A stretch of 64,000 nucleotides of DNA, taken from positions 62,001 to 126,000 of the forward strand of contig JBCCGE010000002.1 of NCBI GenBank assembly GCA_039029455.1. Direction: 5' to 3'. The DNA is from JBCCGE01 sp039029455 (lineage in GTDB: Bacteria > Pseudomonadota > Gammaproteobacteria > Arenicellales > Poriferihabitantaceae). A program made the translations under genes and the position numbers. The notes under the pieces are model-generated. The model had not been told where the DNA came from. It saw only the letters and a list, made by a program, of their open reading frames with translations, and did not search any database. Each line of letters starts with the position of its first letter. The first letter of the stretch is position 1. Of the stretch, positions 25,726-34,974 are shown in pieces.

Positions 25726-27064
25726 ATCTCCGGGCGGCGGTTCAGATGTTGATACTATTGTCGCTGCAGCGACGCCGACGGGTCGAGGTGGTGTAAGCAT
25801 CCTGCGCCTGTCAGGTAGTCTGGCTGGGGATATCTGTCGTCGTCTTACAGGCCGGTTGCCGTCTCCACGCGAAGCTCGGCTGTGCCGCTTTCTGGATTCC
25901 GATCAACAGGAACTCGATCGCGGACTTACGCTGTATTTTCCCGCGCCAAGCAGTTTTACCGGAGAGGATGTGGTCGAGCTGCACTGTCATGGAAGTCCTG
26001 TGGTGGTTGAACTGATGACCCGTCGATGTGTGTCTCTCGGGGCGCGAATCGCGCGGCCAGGTGAGTTCAGTGAGCGCGCCTTCCTCAACGATCGAATGGA
26101 CCTTGCGCAGGCGGAAGCTGTTGCGGACTTAATTGAAGCCAGTACAGAAGCGGCCGCAAAGTCTGCAGTCAACTCGTTGAGGGGTGAATTTTCCAGACGT
26201 ATAGAATCCCTCGTCACTCAGGTAACGAATTTGCGCATTTACGTCGAGGCGGCGATTGATTTTCCCGATGAGGAGGTCGATTTCCTGTCTGACGATTCAG
26301 TCAAACAACGTATTCAGGAGATAGACCTGGAGTTTTCAGGTATCGAATCGGCATCGCGACGAGGGAAGATTTTGCGGGAGGGCTATCGTGTGGTTCTGGC
26401 AGGTATGCCAAATGCGGGTAAATCGAGCTTGCTGAACCGTCTCAGTCGTGAGGACCGCGCAATCGTCAGTGATATCCCGGGGACTACGAGAGATACAGTT
26501 GAGCAACTGATTGATCTTGACGGACTGCCGGTGTTGCTGACCGATACGGCCGGCATCCGTGAAAGCTGTGATACTGTCGAAGAAGAGGGCGTGCGACGGG
26601 CACGATCGGCCATCGATGAAGCTGACCTGATCGTTCATGTTATCGATGGCAGCAATCCGCAAATGAATCTGTTGCCGGAGTTTGGCTCTAGGCGCGCTAT
26701 CAGCGTGGTAAACAAAATCGATCTGGACAAGAGTCTGGCGCTGTCAGATGAGTCTGAATACATTGGGGTTTCAGCACTTACAGGAGAGGGCCTTGAGTGT
26801 CTTATAGGGGCCATCAAGCGGTGTGCGGATTTTCATCACGGTGATACAAGTTATGTAATTTCCAGGCAACGCCATGTACAGGCTATTGAAAAAGCCAGAG
26901 AGCATTTTAATGAAGGCGTGGAGCAGCTCTCCGAATGGCAGGCCGGAGAATTATTTGCAGAAGAGCTTTCGGCATGTCAGTCGTGTTTGGGGGAGATCAC
27001 GGGTCAGATCACCAGTGATGACTTGCTTGGGCTTATTTTTGGCTCTTTTTGCATCGGCAAGTAA
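25682..27064 (+). CDS. mnmE: tRNA modification GTPase MnmE
   Basis: Up to 460 residues. MnmE with MnmG adds the 5-carboxymethylaminomethyl group to wobble uridine. The N-terminal folate-binding domain starts 'DTIVAAATPTGRGGVSILR'. The inserted G domain has G1 'GMPNAGKSS' (from 241), 'DIPGTTRD', 'DTAG' and 'NKID'. The C-terminal Cys motif is 'FGSFCIGK', ending at the stop. The only in-frame start before 'DTIVA' is TTG at 25682, which lies inside yidC, so initiation is unusual. Between mnmE and mnmG lie two motor-like genes instead of the more usual direct adjacency. Confidence 0.95.
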   Translation: MHNSTTSPKSIRTSESPGGGSDVDTIVAAATPTGRGGVSILRLSGSLAGDICRRLTGRLPSPREARLCRFLDSDQQELDRGLTLYFPAPSSFTGEDVVELHCHGSPVVVELMTRRCVSLGARIARPGEFSERAFLNDRMDLAQAEAVADLIEASTEAAAKSAVNSLRGEFSRRIESLVTQVTNLRIYVEAAIDFPDEEVDFLSDDSVKQRIQEIDLEFSGIESASRRGKILREGYRVVLAGMPNAGKSSLLNRLSREDRAIVSDIPGTTRDTVEQLIDLDGLPVLLTDTAGIRESCDTVEEEGVRRARSAIDEADLIVHVIDGSNPQMNLLPEFGSRRAISVVNKIDLDKSLALSDESEYIGVSALTGEGLECLIGAIKRCADFHHGDTSYVISRQRHVQAIEKAREHFNEGVEQLSEWQAGELFAEELSACQSCLGEITGQITSDDLLGLIFGSFCIGK

Positions 27065-27199
27065 CCTCTTTGCAGTGCGGTTGCTGTATCTCAGCTCCTG
27101 TTATTGATATGATTTTCGTCAAAAACGTCTGTTATCCAGGATGGAGTAAGGAGCGGAGAGTCAACAGTCCGGTCTAATGCCATAAATACATTGCGTAAT

Positions 27200-28222
27200 A
27201 TGAAAGAAAATACAAACCAACAACACTATACCCGCCGAGTTCTGATTCAGATGTTGGTGGTTTTAATTGTTCTTGTTGCGGTGATTGTCTGGCAATGGAA
27301 TACATTGCACGACATATATATTGACAATCAGGTCAACAAGATTGGGTGGGCGATCAACGGATTGATTAGCGTTTTGTTCATTTGTGGAATGATTGAGCTG
27401 GTCAGACGCTTTATCGAGTACCACAATCAGGAAAACTCCATACGACGTTTTCTCAAGAATGTCAGGCGCAACGAAGATCCAATCAATGGATTGCGAAAAA
27501 CTGACATGGTGGTTGATCGTTATCTGACGCTTCGGGATTTGAACAGTCGGCGGGCGAGTATTAACCAGAATGCGCTCGCCGCCACTCTTCTGGCCGCCGA
27601 GGCCAGTCGCAACAGTTTTTTAAAGTTCATACACAACACGCTGATTCTTACCGGCGTATTTGGCACCATTATTTCGTTGTCAATTTCCCTTTTGGGGGCC
27701 TCTGACATGATTCAGGGGTCATTGCAAAACGAAGGTCAGAATTCTGGCCTGGGCACGATGATTTTCGGAATGTCCACCGCCTTGTCGACAACAATGACGG
27801 CGATCATCTTTTATCTTATTTTTGGGTATTTCTATATCAAACTTACGGACACGCAAACGTATCTGATCAGTCGCGTCGAGGAAGTTACCGCAACGACACT
27901 GCTACCGCATCTGCAGCTGGACAAGGATGTGGTGATAAAGGATTTTTCAGAATCTATCCGCAGCGCGGCTGAATTGATTGAGAGATTCGATGCGACCCAA
28001 TCCGAGTACGCGCGATCAGCGGATCAGCTACAGCAGAATACCGCTCAAATGGCGGCGAATGTTGAGTTGCAGACCCGGCAGTCAGATGCTGCAACCCAAC
28101 AGCAGCTGCTGGAAAAACTCGATCAGTTGCTCGAATTACATTTGCAGGCTCAGCAGTCCAATCAGAAGTCGATGGAACAGATGATTAAGCTACTGCAAAA
28201 AGGTTTTCGCCTGAAATCCTGA
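27200..28222 (+). CDS. MotA/TolQ/ExbB-like ion-channel protein with coiled-coil tail
   Basis: A 340-residue membrane protein. Four predicted spans: about 13-33, 48-69, 143-166 and 185-212. The loop between spans 2 and 3 is large and cytoplasmic, as in MotA/ExbB. Span 3 contains 'TGVFGTIISLSISL' and span 4 'GMSTALSTTMTAIIFY', matching the 'T-G-x-x-G-T' and 'S-T-A-x-x-T-T' ion-path segments of the family. Residues about 230-335 are Gln/Glu-rich and likely coiled coil, facing the cytoplasm. TTG 27191 is an alternative start. The partner gene follows after 13 bases. Partner and placement indicate a two-gene ion-driven motor or energiser of unknown job, not the flagellar or Tol/Ton system. Confidence 0.82.
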   Translation: MKENTNQQHYTRRVLIQMLVVLIVLVAVIVWQWNTLHDIYIDNQVNKIGWAINGLISVLFICGMIELVRRFIEYHNQENSIRRFLKNVRRNEDPINGLRKTDMVVDRYLTLRDLNSRRASINQNALAATLLAAEASRNSFLKFIHNTLILTGVFGTIISLSISLLGASDMIQGSLQNEGQNSGLGTMIFGMSTALSTTMTAIIFYLIFGYFYIKLTDTQTYLISRVEEVTATTLLPHLQLDKDVVIKDFSESIRSAAELIERFDATQSEYARSADQLQQNTAQMAANVELQTRQSDAATQQQLLEKLDQLLELHLQAQQSNQKSMEQMIKLLQKGFRLKS

Positions 28223-28235
28223 AGGAGTTTTCGGT

Positions 28236-29594
28236 ATGAGTGAAAACGGCTTCATTGACCTGCGTCTTGATCATGCCTCTCAGGCGGTGGGTGACGACAG
28301 TGTATGGCCGTCGTTTACTGACATAATGACGGTCATCGTGATGATTTTCATGATGACTCTTGTGGTTATTATGCTGCGGAACACCGAGTTGAATCAGGCG
28401 CTGACCACCTCTCTGAAAGCCAAGGAGGAGACATTTCAACAGAATCAGGGACTGTCATTCGAGGTGAATACTCTGAAATCTCGAGTCGACGAGCTAAGTT
28501 CGAGTTTGAATCTGACTGCGGGTGAGCGAGATGCGTTGAACCGGCAGCTGCTGTTGGAGATTCAGCGGGTGGAAGCTCTGGCATCAGACAAGCTAAACCT
28601 GTCGACGAAACTTGAAGAAGAGGTTATACGGGCCCAGCAACTGGCCAATGACAAGGTTGGCCTCGAAGGCGAAATTGTTACGGTCAGATCCGAGGCAGAA
28701 GAACTTGCTGCCGAGAAAATAGTTTTGACCGAGCTTCGGGATCAGATTAGCGTCGAGCTTAGCAGTACCCGAGAGCAAAACCAGAAACTTGCAGAGGAAG
28801 TTGAGGTCTTGCTCCAGCAACGCGAGTCACTCCAGCTGGCCCAAACCCAAAGCAAAAATCAGATCGCGTTGCTAAAGGAGAAAGAAACAACACTGACACG
28901 TCAGATGGATGCCCTGAGTCAGCAGTTTCAGGCGCTGCAGATTGAGTCAGAGGAAAATGCCGCCACACTGAGTGACGAGAATCAGACACTGAGTGAGAAA
29001 ATTCAGAATGTAACCTCGCAACTGACGCAACTTAATGTAGTGCTGCAGGAAGAACAGCAACAAAATATCGATTTGTCCGCATTGCTTGAGGCTGAGCAGG
29101 CGCGATACGCTGGGCTTGAAAAAAACCAGCAAAACATTGCAGACCGGATCATTGCAGCGGATAAACAGATTCTGGTGCTGAATAGACAGATTCGCGAAAA
29201 AGAGCAGGAGAATGAGGAGCTGCAGGAACAGGCCCAGTTTAGAGGTCAGCAGTTGGTTTCACTCAGGGATGAATACGATTCGCTCGAAGAAAAGTATCGC
29301 GACCTGATCAGGCCGGCCCGCAGTTCGGCCGGCAAATACGTTGTGGAGGTTTGGGTTCAGAAAACCAATGGAGTGCTTAACTATCGAATACGGGAGCCCG
29401 GAGGCGCGGAACCCCGTACGATTAATCGGGAAAATCTGGATGCCTTGCTGTCAAGCCTGAAAGACAGCAAGGGAAGAACGCTGTATACCAAGGTCATAAT
29501 TCCGGAGAACAGTCAGCTCTCGCACAATGAAGCCTGGCGGTTTACGCAGGAAATACTGACCCGTTATGACTACTACTACCAGCCCGTAAACTAG
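28236..29594 (+). CDS. MotB/ExbD-like single-span protein with a long coiled-coil periplasmic stalk
   Basis: A 452-residue partner of the ion-channel gene. A short cytoplasmic N terminus carries 'VWPSFTDIMTVIVMIFMM' with Asp29 in the position of the proton-binding Asp of MotB (pattern D-x-M-T), in a span at about 27-48. Residues about 50-350 are a long heptad-like coiled coil rich in Glu, Gln and Leu. The last 100 residues ('GKYVVEVWVQKTNGV' to 'AWRFTQEILTRYDYYYQ') form a compact domain. No OmpA peptidoglycan-binding motif is visible, so it does not look like flagellar MotB. The AAGGAG ribosome-binding site is around 28220. Function unknown. Confidence 0.78.
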   Translation: MSENGFIDLRLDHASQAVGDDSVWPSFTDIMTVIVMIFMMTLVVIMLRNTELNQALTTSLKAKEETFQQNQGLSFEVNTLKSRVDELSSSLNLTAGERDALNRQLLLEIQRVEALASDKLNLSTKLEEEVIRAQQLANDKVGLEGEIVTVRSEAEELAAEKIVLTELRDQISVELSSTREQNQKLAEEVEVLLQQRESLQLAQTQSKNQIALLKEKETTLTRQMDALSQQFQALQIESEENAATLSDENQTLSEKIQNVTSQLTQLNVVLQEEQQQNIDLSALLEAEQARYAGLEKNQQNIADRIIAADKQILVLNRQIREKEQENEELQEQAQFRGQQLVSLRDEYDSLEEKYRDLIRPARSSAGKYVVEVWVQKTNGVLNYRIREPGGAEPRTINRENLDALLSSLKDSKGRTLYTKVIIPENSQLSHNEAWRFTQEILTRYDYYYQPVN

Positions 29595-29611
29595 TACCGC
29601 AGTCTGAAGCA

Positions 29612-31492
29612 ATGAAATACCCTGAAAGTTTTGATGTCATTGTCATCGGCGGAGGTCACGCCGGAGTCGAAGCTGCGCTGGCGTCTGCGAGAACGGGTGT
29701 GAAAACACTTTTGGTGACCCATAATATTGAAACTGTGGGTCAGATGTCCTGCAATCCGGCGATAGGTGGCATTGGCAAAGGACATATCGTCAAGGAAATA
29801 GACGCACTGGGTGGGATAATGGCCCGTGCGATTGATAAGTCCGGGATTCACTTCAGAATTCTCAACTCACGTAAAGGCCCGGCCGTGCAGGCCACGCGTG
29901 CACAGGCAGATCGTGCTCTGTACAAAATGGCCATTCGAAATGCGGTAGAGCATCAGTCCAACCTGAGTCTGTTTCAACAGGGTGTCGATGACCTTATTGT
30001 TCGTAACGAGCGTGTTTCAGGCGTCGTCACCCAGCTGGGCGTTCAGTTTGAAGCGAACGCTGTTGTACTAACCACTGGAACATTCCTGAACGGCAAACTG
30101 CATGTCGGAATGGACAACTCCCGCGGTGGAAGAGCAGGAGATCCACCTTCGATTGCGTTAGCCGAACGCCTGAGGGAGTTGCCGCTAAATGTCGATAGAC
30201 TGAAAACCGGCACTCCGCCGCGATTAGATGGCAAAACAATCGATTACTCCGAACTGGAGTCTCAGCCTGGCGACTCCCCGGTTCCGGTCTTTTCCTTCAT
30301 TGGTTCAGATTGTGAGCATCCGCGACAGATCGACTGTCATATCACGCATACCAATGAGCGCACCCATGACGTTATCGCCAAGGCTCTGGACCGATCGCCC
30401 TTGTACGCAGGTGTCATCGAGGGCGTCGGTCCTCGTTACTGCCCTTCGATTGAGGACAAGATCGTTCGTTTTGCGGAGAAAAGCAGTCACCAGATATTTA
30501 TTGAACCGGAAGGTCTGAACACTACTGAAATTTACCCGAACGGTATTTCGACCAGTTTGCCTTTTGATGTTCAGATTGATCTCGTGAGGAGTATCAAGGG
30601 GTTTGAGCATGCGCTTGTCACCCGTCCTGGTTACGCCATTGAATATGATTTTTTTGATCCACGCGGATTGAAGGCAAGTCTGGAAACGAAGTGCATCCAG
30701 GGATTGTTTTTTGCGGGTCAGATAAACGGTACTACGGGATATGAGGAAGCCGCGGGCCAGGGTTTGATTGCCGGATTGAATGCAGCCCGTCAGGTGAAAC
30801 AACTCGAACCATGGTGTCCTGCCAGAAACGAGGCTTATATCGGCGTCATGATTGATGATCTGATAAGTCGAGGCACAACGGAGCCGTACCGGATGTTTAC
30901 CTCCAGAGCAGAGTATCGACTGCAGTTGCGCGAAGATAATGCCGACCTGCGGCTCACTGAAACAGGACGTTCACTGGCGCTTGTTGATGACACGCGATTT
31001 GCGGCGTTCGAGAACAAGAAAGAGGCCATTGATCGGGAAAAAGCGCGTCTGAAACAGACCTGGATTCGTCCGGACGCCGATACCAGCGATCGCGTAGAGT
31101 CGATCCTTGGTCAGCCATTGCAAAGAGAGACCAATTTGCTGGATCTGTTAAGACGTCCCGAAATTTCCTATCAGGATCTGGTGCGTCTCGGTCCATTGGA
31201 CTCCGCACTAACAGACTTGCAGGCAATCAGACAGCTGGAGATTCAGGCGCGCTACAGCGGATATATCGAGCGTCAGGTTGCTGAAATCGAGCGCTTAAAG
31301 AAGCACGAAGATACGCTCCTGCCTGACAATCTCAATTACGACAGAGTGCGGGGGTTATCGACTGAAGTTCGTCAGAAACTCAGCGAAACAAGACCGCAGT
31401 CGGTCGGGCAGGCTTCACGCATCCCGGGAGTCACCCCTGCCGCGATTTCATTACTGCTGGTCCACCTGAAGAAGCAGCAACAAGCCGCCTGA
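29612..31492 (+). CDS. mnmG: tRNA uridine 5-carboxymethylaminomethyl modification enzyme MnmG
   Basis: A 626-residue FAD enzyme, the partner of MnmE in wobble-uridine modification. The N-terminal dinucleotide site is 'VIGGGHAGVEAALASAR'. The conserved 'CNPAIGGIGKGHIVKEIDALGG' and 'LNSRKGPAVQATRAQADR' segments follow, as does 'GTFLNGKLHVG'. The C-terminal 'YIERQ' and 'RVRGLSTEVRQKL' region is the MnmE/tRNA-binding end. Length fits (about 630). It begins 17 bases after the motor-like pair and is the last gene of this plus-strand run. rsmG and parAB, often downstream of mnmG, are not here. Confidence 0.97.
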   Translation: MKYPESFDVIVIGGGHAGVEAALASARTGVKTLLVTHNIETVGQMSCNPAIGGIGKGHIVKEIDALGGIMARAIDKSGIHFRILNSRKGPAVQATRAQADRALYKMAIRNAVEHQSNLSLFQQGVDDLIVRNERVSGVVTQLGVQFEANAVVLTTGTFLNGKLHVGMDNSRGGRAGDPPSIALAERLRELPLNVDRLKTGTPPRLDGKTIDYSELESQPGDSPVPVFSFIGSDCEHPRQIDCHITHTNERTHDVIAKALDRSPLYAGVIEGVGPRYCPSIEDKIVRFAEKSSHQIFIEPEGLNTTEIYPNGISTSLPFDVQIDLVRSIKGFEHALVTRPGYAIEYDFFDPRGLKASLETKCIQGLFFAGQINGTTGYEEAAGQGLIAGLNAARQVKQLEPWCPARNEAYIGVMIDDLISRGTTEPYRMFTSRAEYRLQLREDNADLRLTETGRSLALVDDTRFAAFENKKEAIDREKARLKQTWIRPDADTSDRVESILGQPLQRETNLLDLLRRPEISYQDLVRLGPLDSALTDLQAIRQLEIQARYSGYIERQVAEIERLKKHEDTLLPDNLNYDRVRGLSTEVRQKLSETRPQSVGQASRIPGVTPAAISLLLVHLKKQQQAA

Positions 31493-31501
31493 ACGCTCGG
31501 G

Positions 31502-32854
31502 TCACCGCAGGGTGACAAGCTCTTCAGCCGCGGTCGGGTGAATCGCTACGGTGCGGTCGAAATCAGCCTTGGTAGCCCCCATTTTTATGGCGACTGCAAA
31601 GCCCTGAAGCATTTCGTCAGCGGCGTCCCCGATTAGATGACAGCCGACAATTTCTTCACGGTCACCCTGAGTGATCAGCTTTACCGTTGTCGGCAGTTTT
31701 TCCTCGCTGACCGCATACAGCATATTGATAAACCGGCTGGTATAAATTTTCAGGTTGTCGCGACCAAACTTTTCGACGGCCTCACCCTCAGTCATTCCAA
31801 CTGTGCCTATTGGAGGATGACTGAATATTACGGTCGGAATGTTCTCGTAATCCATTTTTGAGGTTTGATCACCAAGAAACAGGCGTGTTGCGAGTTTGCG
31901 GCCCGCAGCGATTGCCACTGGGGTAAGTGGCGCGCTGGTGGTAGCATCGCCGAGTGCGTAGATACCTTTCGCTGACGTATTTTGAGCGTCATCGACACTG
32001 ATAAAGCCGCGAGAGTCTGTATTGACCCCAGCCTTTTCGAGATCGAGAGACCGGGTATTTGGATGTCGTCCAATTGCCCATAAAACACAGTCGTACGAAC
32101 CCTCTTGCGGACCATCCATCGTTGCGTACGAAATTGTGCCGTCGTCGTTCCTGGTTAACTCAAGCGGCTGACTTTGGGTCTTGATGTCTACTCCGGCTTG
32201 TTGCATCTGCTCCATCAGAACATTGGATAGTGTTTGGTCAAAACTTCGCAAAACCTTGTCTTTACGAAGAGCAAGGGTCACTTTACTGCCAAGCCCGTGC
32301 AACAGACCGGCAACTTCGACAGCAATGTATCCGGCGCCCACGATCAGGGGTTTTTCAGGCTGCTGATTGAGTTCGAAAAAACCGTCGCTATCGATTCCAA
32401 GTTCTGCCCCGGGGACGTTTGGAACGGTAGGACGTCCGCCGGTCGCAACCAGGATGTGAGGTGCGGTTAATTTCTGACCGTTCACTGAAACGGTATTATC
32501 GTTTTCAAATTTTGCCAGGCCACGGATAAGACTGACGCCCGAGTTTTCGAGGTTTCTCTCGTAGATGCCGTTCAGTCGGGAAACATAGGCATCCCGAGCG
32601 CCTTTAAGGCTCGGCCAGTTAAAACCTTTGACACTGATATCAAACCCATAACTCGGCGCAAGACTAAGCGTTTCAGCGACCTGGGACGCATTCCACATCA
32701 CCTTTTTTGGGACGCAACCGACATTAACGCAGGTTCCACCCAGGGCACCGCTCTCGATAACTGCGACATTGGCCCCATATTCAGCTGCACGGCGGGCGGA
32801 AGCTATACCACCGCTACCTCCGCCGATAACGATAAAATCGTACTGATCTGTCAT
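31502..32854 (-). CDS. gor: Glutathione-disulfide reductase
   Basis: A 450-residue flavoprotein that reduces glutathione disulfide with NADPH. FAD site 'VIGGGSGGIASARRAAEYGA' at 9-28. Redox-active Cys42 and Cys47 lie in 'GGTCVNVGCVPKK'. The NADPH site is 'IVGAGYIAVEVAGLLHGLGS', and the C-terminal catalytic 'HPTAAEELV' supplies the His-Glu pair. It is convergent with mnmG (9 bases apart) and divergent from prlC with only 32 bases between start codons, so the two divergent promoters must overlap coding sequence. Glutathione supply also fits the formaldehyde pathway downstream. Confidence 0.95.
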   Translation of the reverse strand: MTDQYDFIVIGGGSGGIASARRAAEYGANVAVIESGALGGTCVNVGCVPKKVMWNASQVAETLSLAPSYGFDISVKGFNWPSLKGARDAYVSRLNGIYERNLENSGVSLIRGLAKFENDNTVSVNGQKLTAPHILVATGGRPTVPNVPGAELGIDSDGFFELNQQPEKPLIVGAGYIAVEVAGLLHGLGSKVTLALRKDKVLRSFDQTLSNVLMEQMQQAGVDIKTQSQPLELTRNDDGTISYATMDGPQEGSYDCVLWAIGRHPNTRSLDLEKAGVNTDSRGFISVDDAQNTSAKGIYALGDATTSAPLTPVAIAAGRKLATRLFLGDQTSKMDYENIPTVIFSHPPIGTVGMTEGEAVEKFGRDNLKIYTSRFINMLYAVSEEKLPTTVKLITQGDREEIVGCHLIGDAADEMLQGFAVAIKMGATKADFDRTVAIHPTAAEELVTLR

Positions 32855-32886
32855 TTTTAAACCTTATTGAACGGGTTAATTAGTTT

Positions 32887-34974
32887 ATGTCGCAAGAAAA
32901 TCCACTTTTGGCCGTCGCCAATTCAAAAAATGAGTTTCCCCGATTTGATCTTATCGTGCCTGAGCACGTTGAACCGGCACTCGACACGATATTGAGTCAA
33001 AATCGTGATCGGATCCAGCAGCTTATCCGTGATATTAGTGATCCCGACTGGGAGAACTTCATGGCGCCACTGGAAGACCTGGACGATCGTCTGGAAAAGA
33101 TGTGGTCACCCGTGTCACATCTCAATAGCGTAGACGACAACGATTTATTGCGACAAGCCTACGAGGCATGTCTGCCAAAACTTTCGGAATATTCTTCCGA
33201 AATGGGACAAAACAAGGATTTGTTTGACAAAGTCAGCCAGTTGCGAAATTCAGGGACTTTTGATGAGCTCAATCAGGCGCAAAAAAAATCTATCGAGAAC
33301 GATCTTAGAGCGTTCAGGTTGTCCGGAATCGATCTTTCAAAGAAGGATCAGGATCGATATCGCGAAATTTCGCGAAGGCTGTCGGAGCTGTCAAACCGAT
33401 TCTCCCAAAACGTGCTCGATTCAACGGATGCCTGGCATCTCGACATTAGCGAACAATCGCAGCTTGAAGGAATTCCGGAAACCGCGATATCACTCGCCAA
33501 ATCGGTTGCTGAGCGGGCACAGCAGGATGGTTGGAGGTTCACGCTGCAGGCACCTTCATATATCCCGTTTATGACATTTTGCGCCGATCGGGCTCTGCGT
33601 GAGGAAATGTATTGCGCCTACGTGACCCGGGCGAGTGAAGAGGGACCTAATGCCGGTAGCTTCGACAATGGTCCCCTGATTGTCGAGATACTCCAGTTGC
33701 GCCGGGAAATATCGCAGATTCTCGGATTTGAAAATTTTGCCGCGTACTCTCTGGAAACAAAGATGGCGGATACACCTGAGCAGGTCGAGTCGTTTCTTCG
33801 TGATCTTGCAGCCAGGTCTCGACCTGCCGCTGAGAACGAATGGCGGCAATTGAACGAATTTGCTCAGCAGGAATGTGGCATTGACGAACTGAAAGCGTGG
33901 GATTTGGCCTGGGTCAGCGAAAAGCTGCAACAAAAACTATTCGACTTTTCTCCAGAGGAACTGCGTGCGTATTTTCCGCTTCCCCGTGTGTTGAGTGGAA
34001 TGTTTGAAACCGTTTCCCGTTTGTTCTCTATTCGCATTGATGAAATCAAGCCCACCGAAGCCGAACGGCCGGCAGTCTGGGATGACTCGGTTTCAATTTT
34101 TCGAATCTCCGATCCGGACGGTCAAATCAGAGGCTATTTTTATACCGACCTGTTCGCGCGCAGCACAAAACGCGGTGGGGCGTGGATGGCTGACTGCGCC
34201 AGTCGTCGAAAGTCATCCAACGGTACTCAATTACCGGTGGCATTTTTAACATGTAATTTTACCTCTCCGGTAGACGACAAACCGGCACTACTGACCCACG
34301 ATGAAGTGATGACCCTGTTCCATGAATTTGGACACAGTCTGCATCACATGCTGACAAAGATTGATGTCTCCGGCGTGTCCGGCATTAATGGTGTGCCTTG
34401 GGATGCGGTTGAACTGCCGAGTCAGTTTCTGGAAAACTGGTGTTGGGAGAGGGGTACTCTGGACCTGATATCCGGTCATGTCGAAACCGGTGAGACATTG
34501 CCCGATCATTTGCTTGAAAGAATGCGGGCCGGAAAGAATTTTCAATCTGCGATGCAGATGATACGACAAGTGGAATTCAGTCTTTTTGACTTGCTGCTGC
34601 ATTCGCAGGATGCAGAAGAAGGCTTCGACAGCGTGCAGTCTTTGCTTGATAGCGTTCGCCGTCAGATTGCGGTTTCGATTCCACCCGCCTTTAACCGGTT
34701 TCAAAACAGTTTCGGGCATATATTTGCAGGCGGCTACGCTGCGGGTTACTATAGCTATAAATGGGCCGAAGTACTGTCTGCGGATGCCTTCAGTCTGTTT
34801 GAAGAACGCGGGGTGTTCGATGAAAAAACGGGACACTCGTTTCTGACGAATATTCTCGAAGCTGGGGGGGCTGAAGAACCGATGACATTATTCAAGGCTT
34901 TTCGCGGTCGCGAACCCACAGTGGACGCACTGTTGCGACACTCTGGGCTCGATACGGCCAGTAGTTCATCATGA
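32887..34974 (+). CDS. prlC: Oligopeptidase A (M3 metallopeptidase)
   Basis: A 695-residue cytosolic zinc peptidase of the M3 family, which degrades short peptides including cleaved signal peptides. The zinc motif is HEFGH with H479, E480 and H483, followed by 'SLHHML'. Other family segments are 'FAAYSLETKMADTPEQVESFL', 'GYFYTDLFAR', 'AFLTCNFT' and 'FGHIFAGGYAAGYYSYKWAEV'. Length fits OpdA/PrlC (about 680). Its stop overlaps the ATG of the DUF4124-glutaredoxin gene by 4 bases, which suggests a joint transcript. Confidence 0.95.
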   Translation: MSQENPLLAVANSKNEFPRFDLIVPEHVEPALDTILSQNRDRIQQLIRDISDPDWENFMAPLEDLDDRLEKMWSPVSHLNSVDDNDLLRQAYEACLPKLSEYSSEMGQNKDLFDKVSQLRNSGTFDELNQAQKKSIENDLRAFRLSGIDLSKKDQDRYREISRRLSELSNRFSQNVLDSTDAWHLDISEQSQLEGIPETAISLAKSVAERAQQDGWRFTLQAPSYIPFMTFCADRALREEMYCAYVTRASEEGPNAGSFDNGPLIVEILQLRREISQILGFENFAAYSLETKMADTPEQVESFLRDLAARSRPAAENEWRQLNEFAQQECGIDELKAWDLAWVSEKLQQKLFDFSPEELRAYFPLPRVLSGMFETVSRLFSIRIDEIKPTEAERPAVWDDSVSIFRISDPDGQIRGYFYTDLFARSTKRGGAWMADCASRRKSSNGTQLPVAFLTCNFTSPVDDKPALLTHDEVMTLFHEFGHSLHHMLTKIDVSGVSGINGVPWDAVELPSQFLENWCWERGTLDLISGHVETGETLPDHLLERMRAGKNFQSAMQMIRQVEFSLFDLLLHSQDAEEGFDSVQSLLDSVRRQIAVSIPPAFNRFQNSFGHIFAGGYAAGYYSYKWAEVLSADAFSLFEERGVFDEKTGHSFLTNILEAGGAEEPMTLFKAFRGREPTVDALLRHSGLDTASSSS

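Noticed and set aside
27200..29594. Zorya-type phage defence (ZorA/ZorB)
   Set aside because: The motor-like pair resembles ZorAB in outline, but no ZorC, ZorD or ZorE-like gene is next to it. The flanking genes are mnmE and mnmG, and the MotB-like partner lacks a visible peptidoglycan-binding domain.
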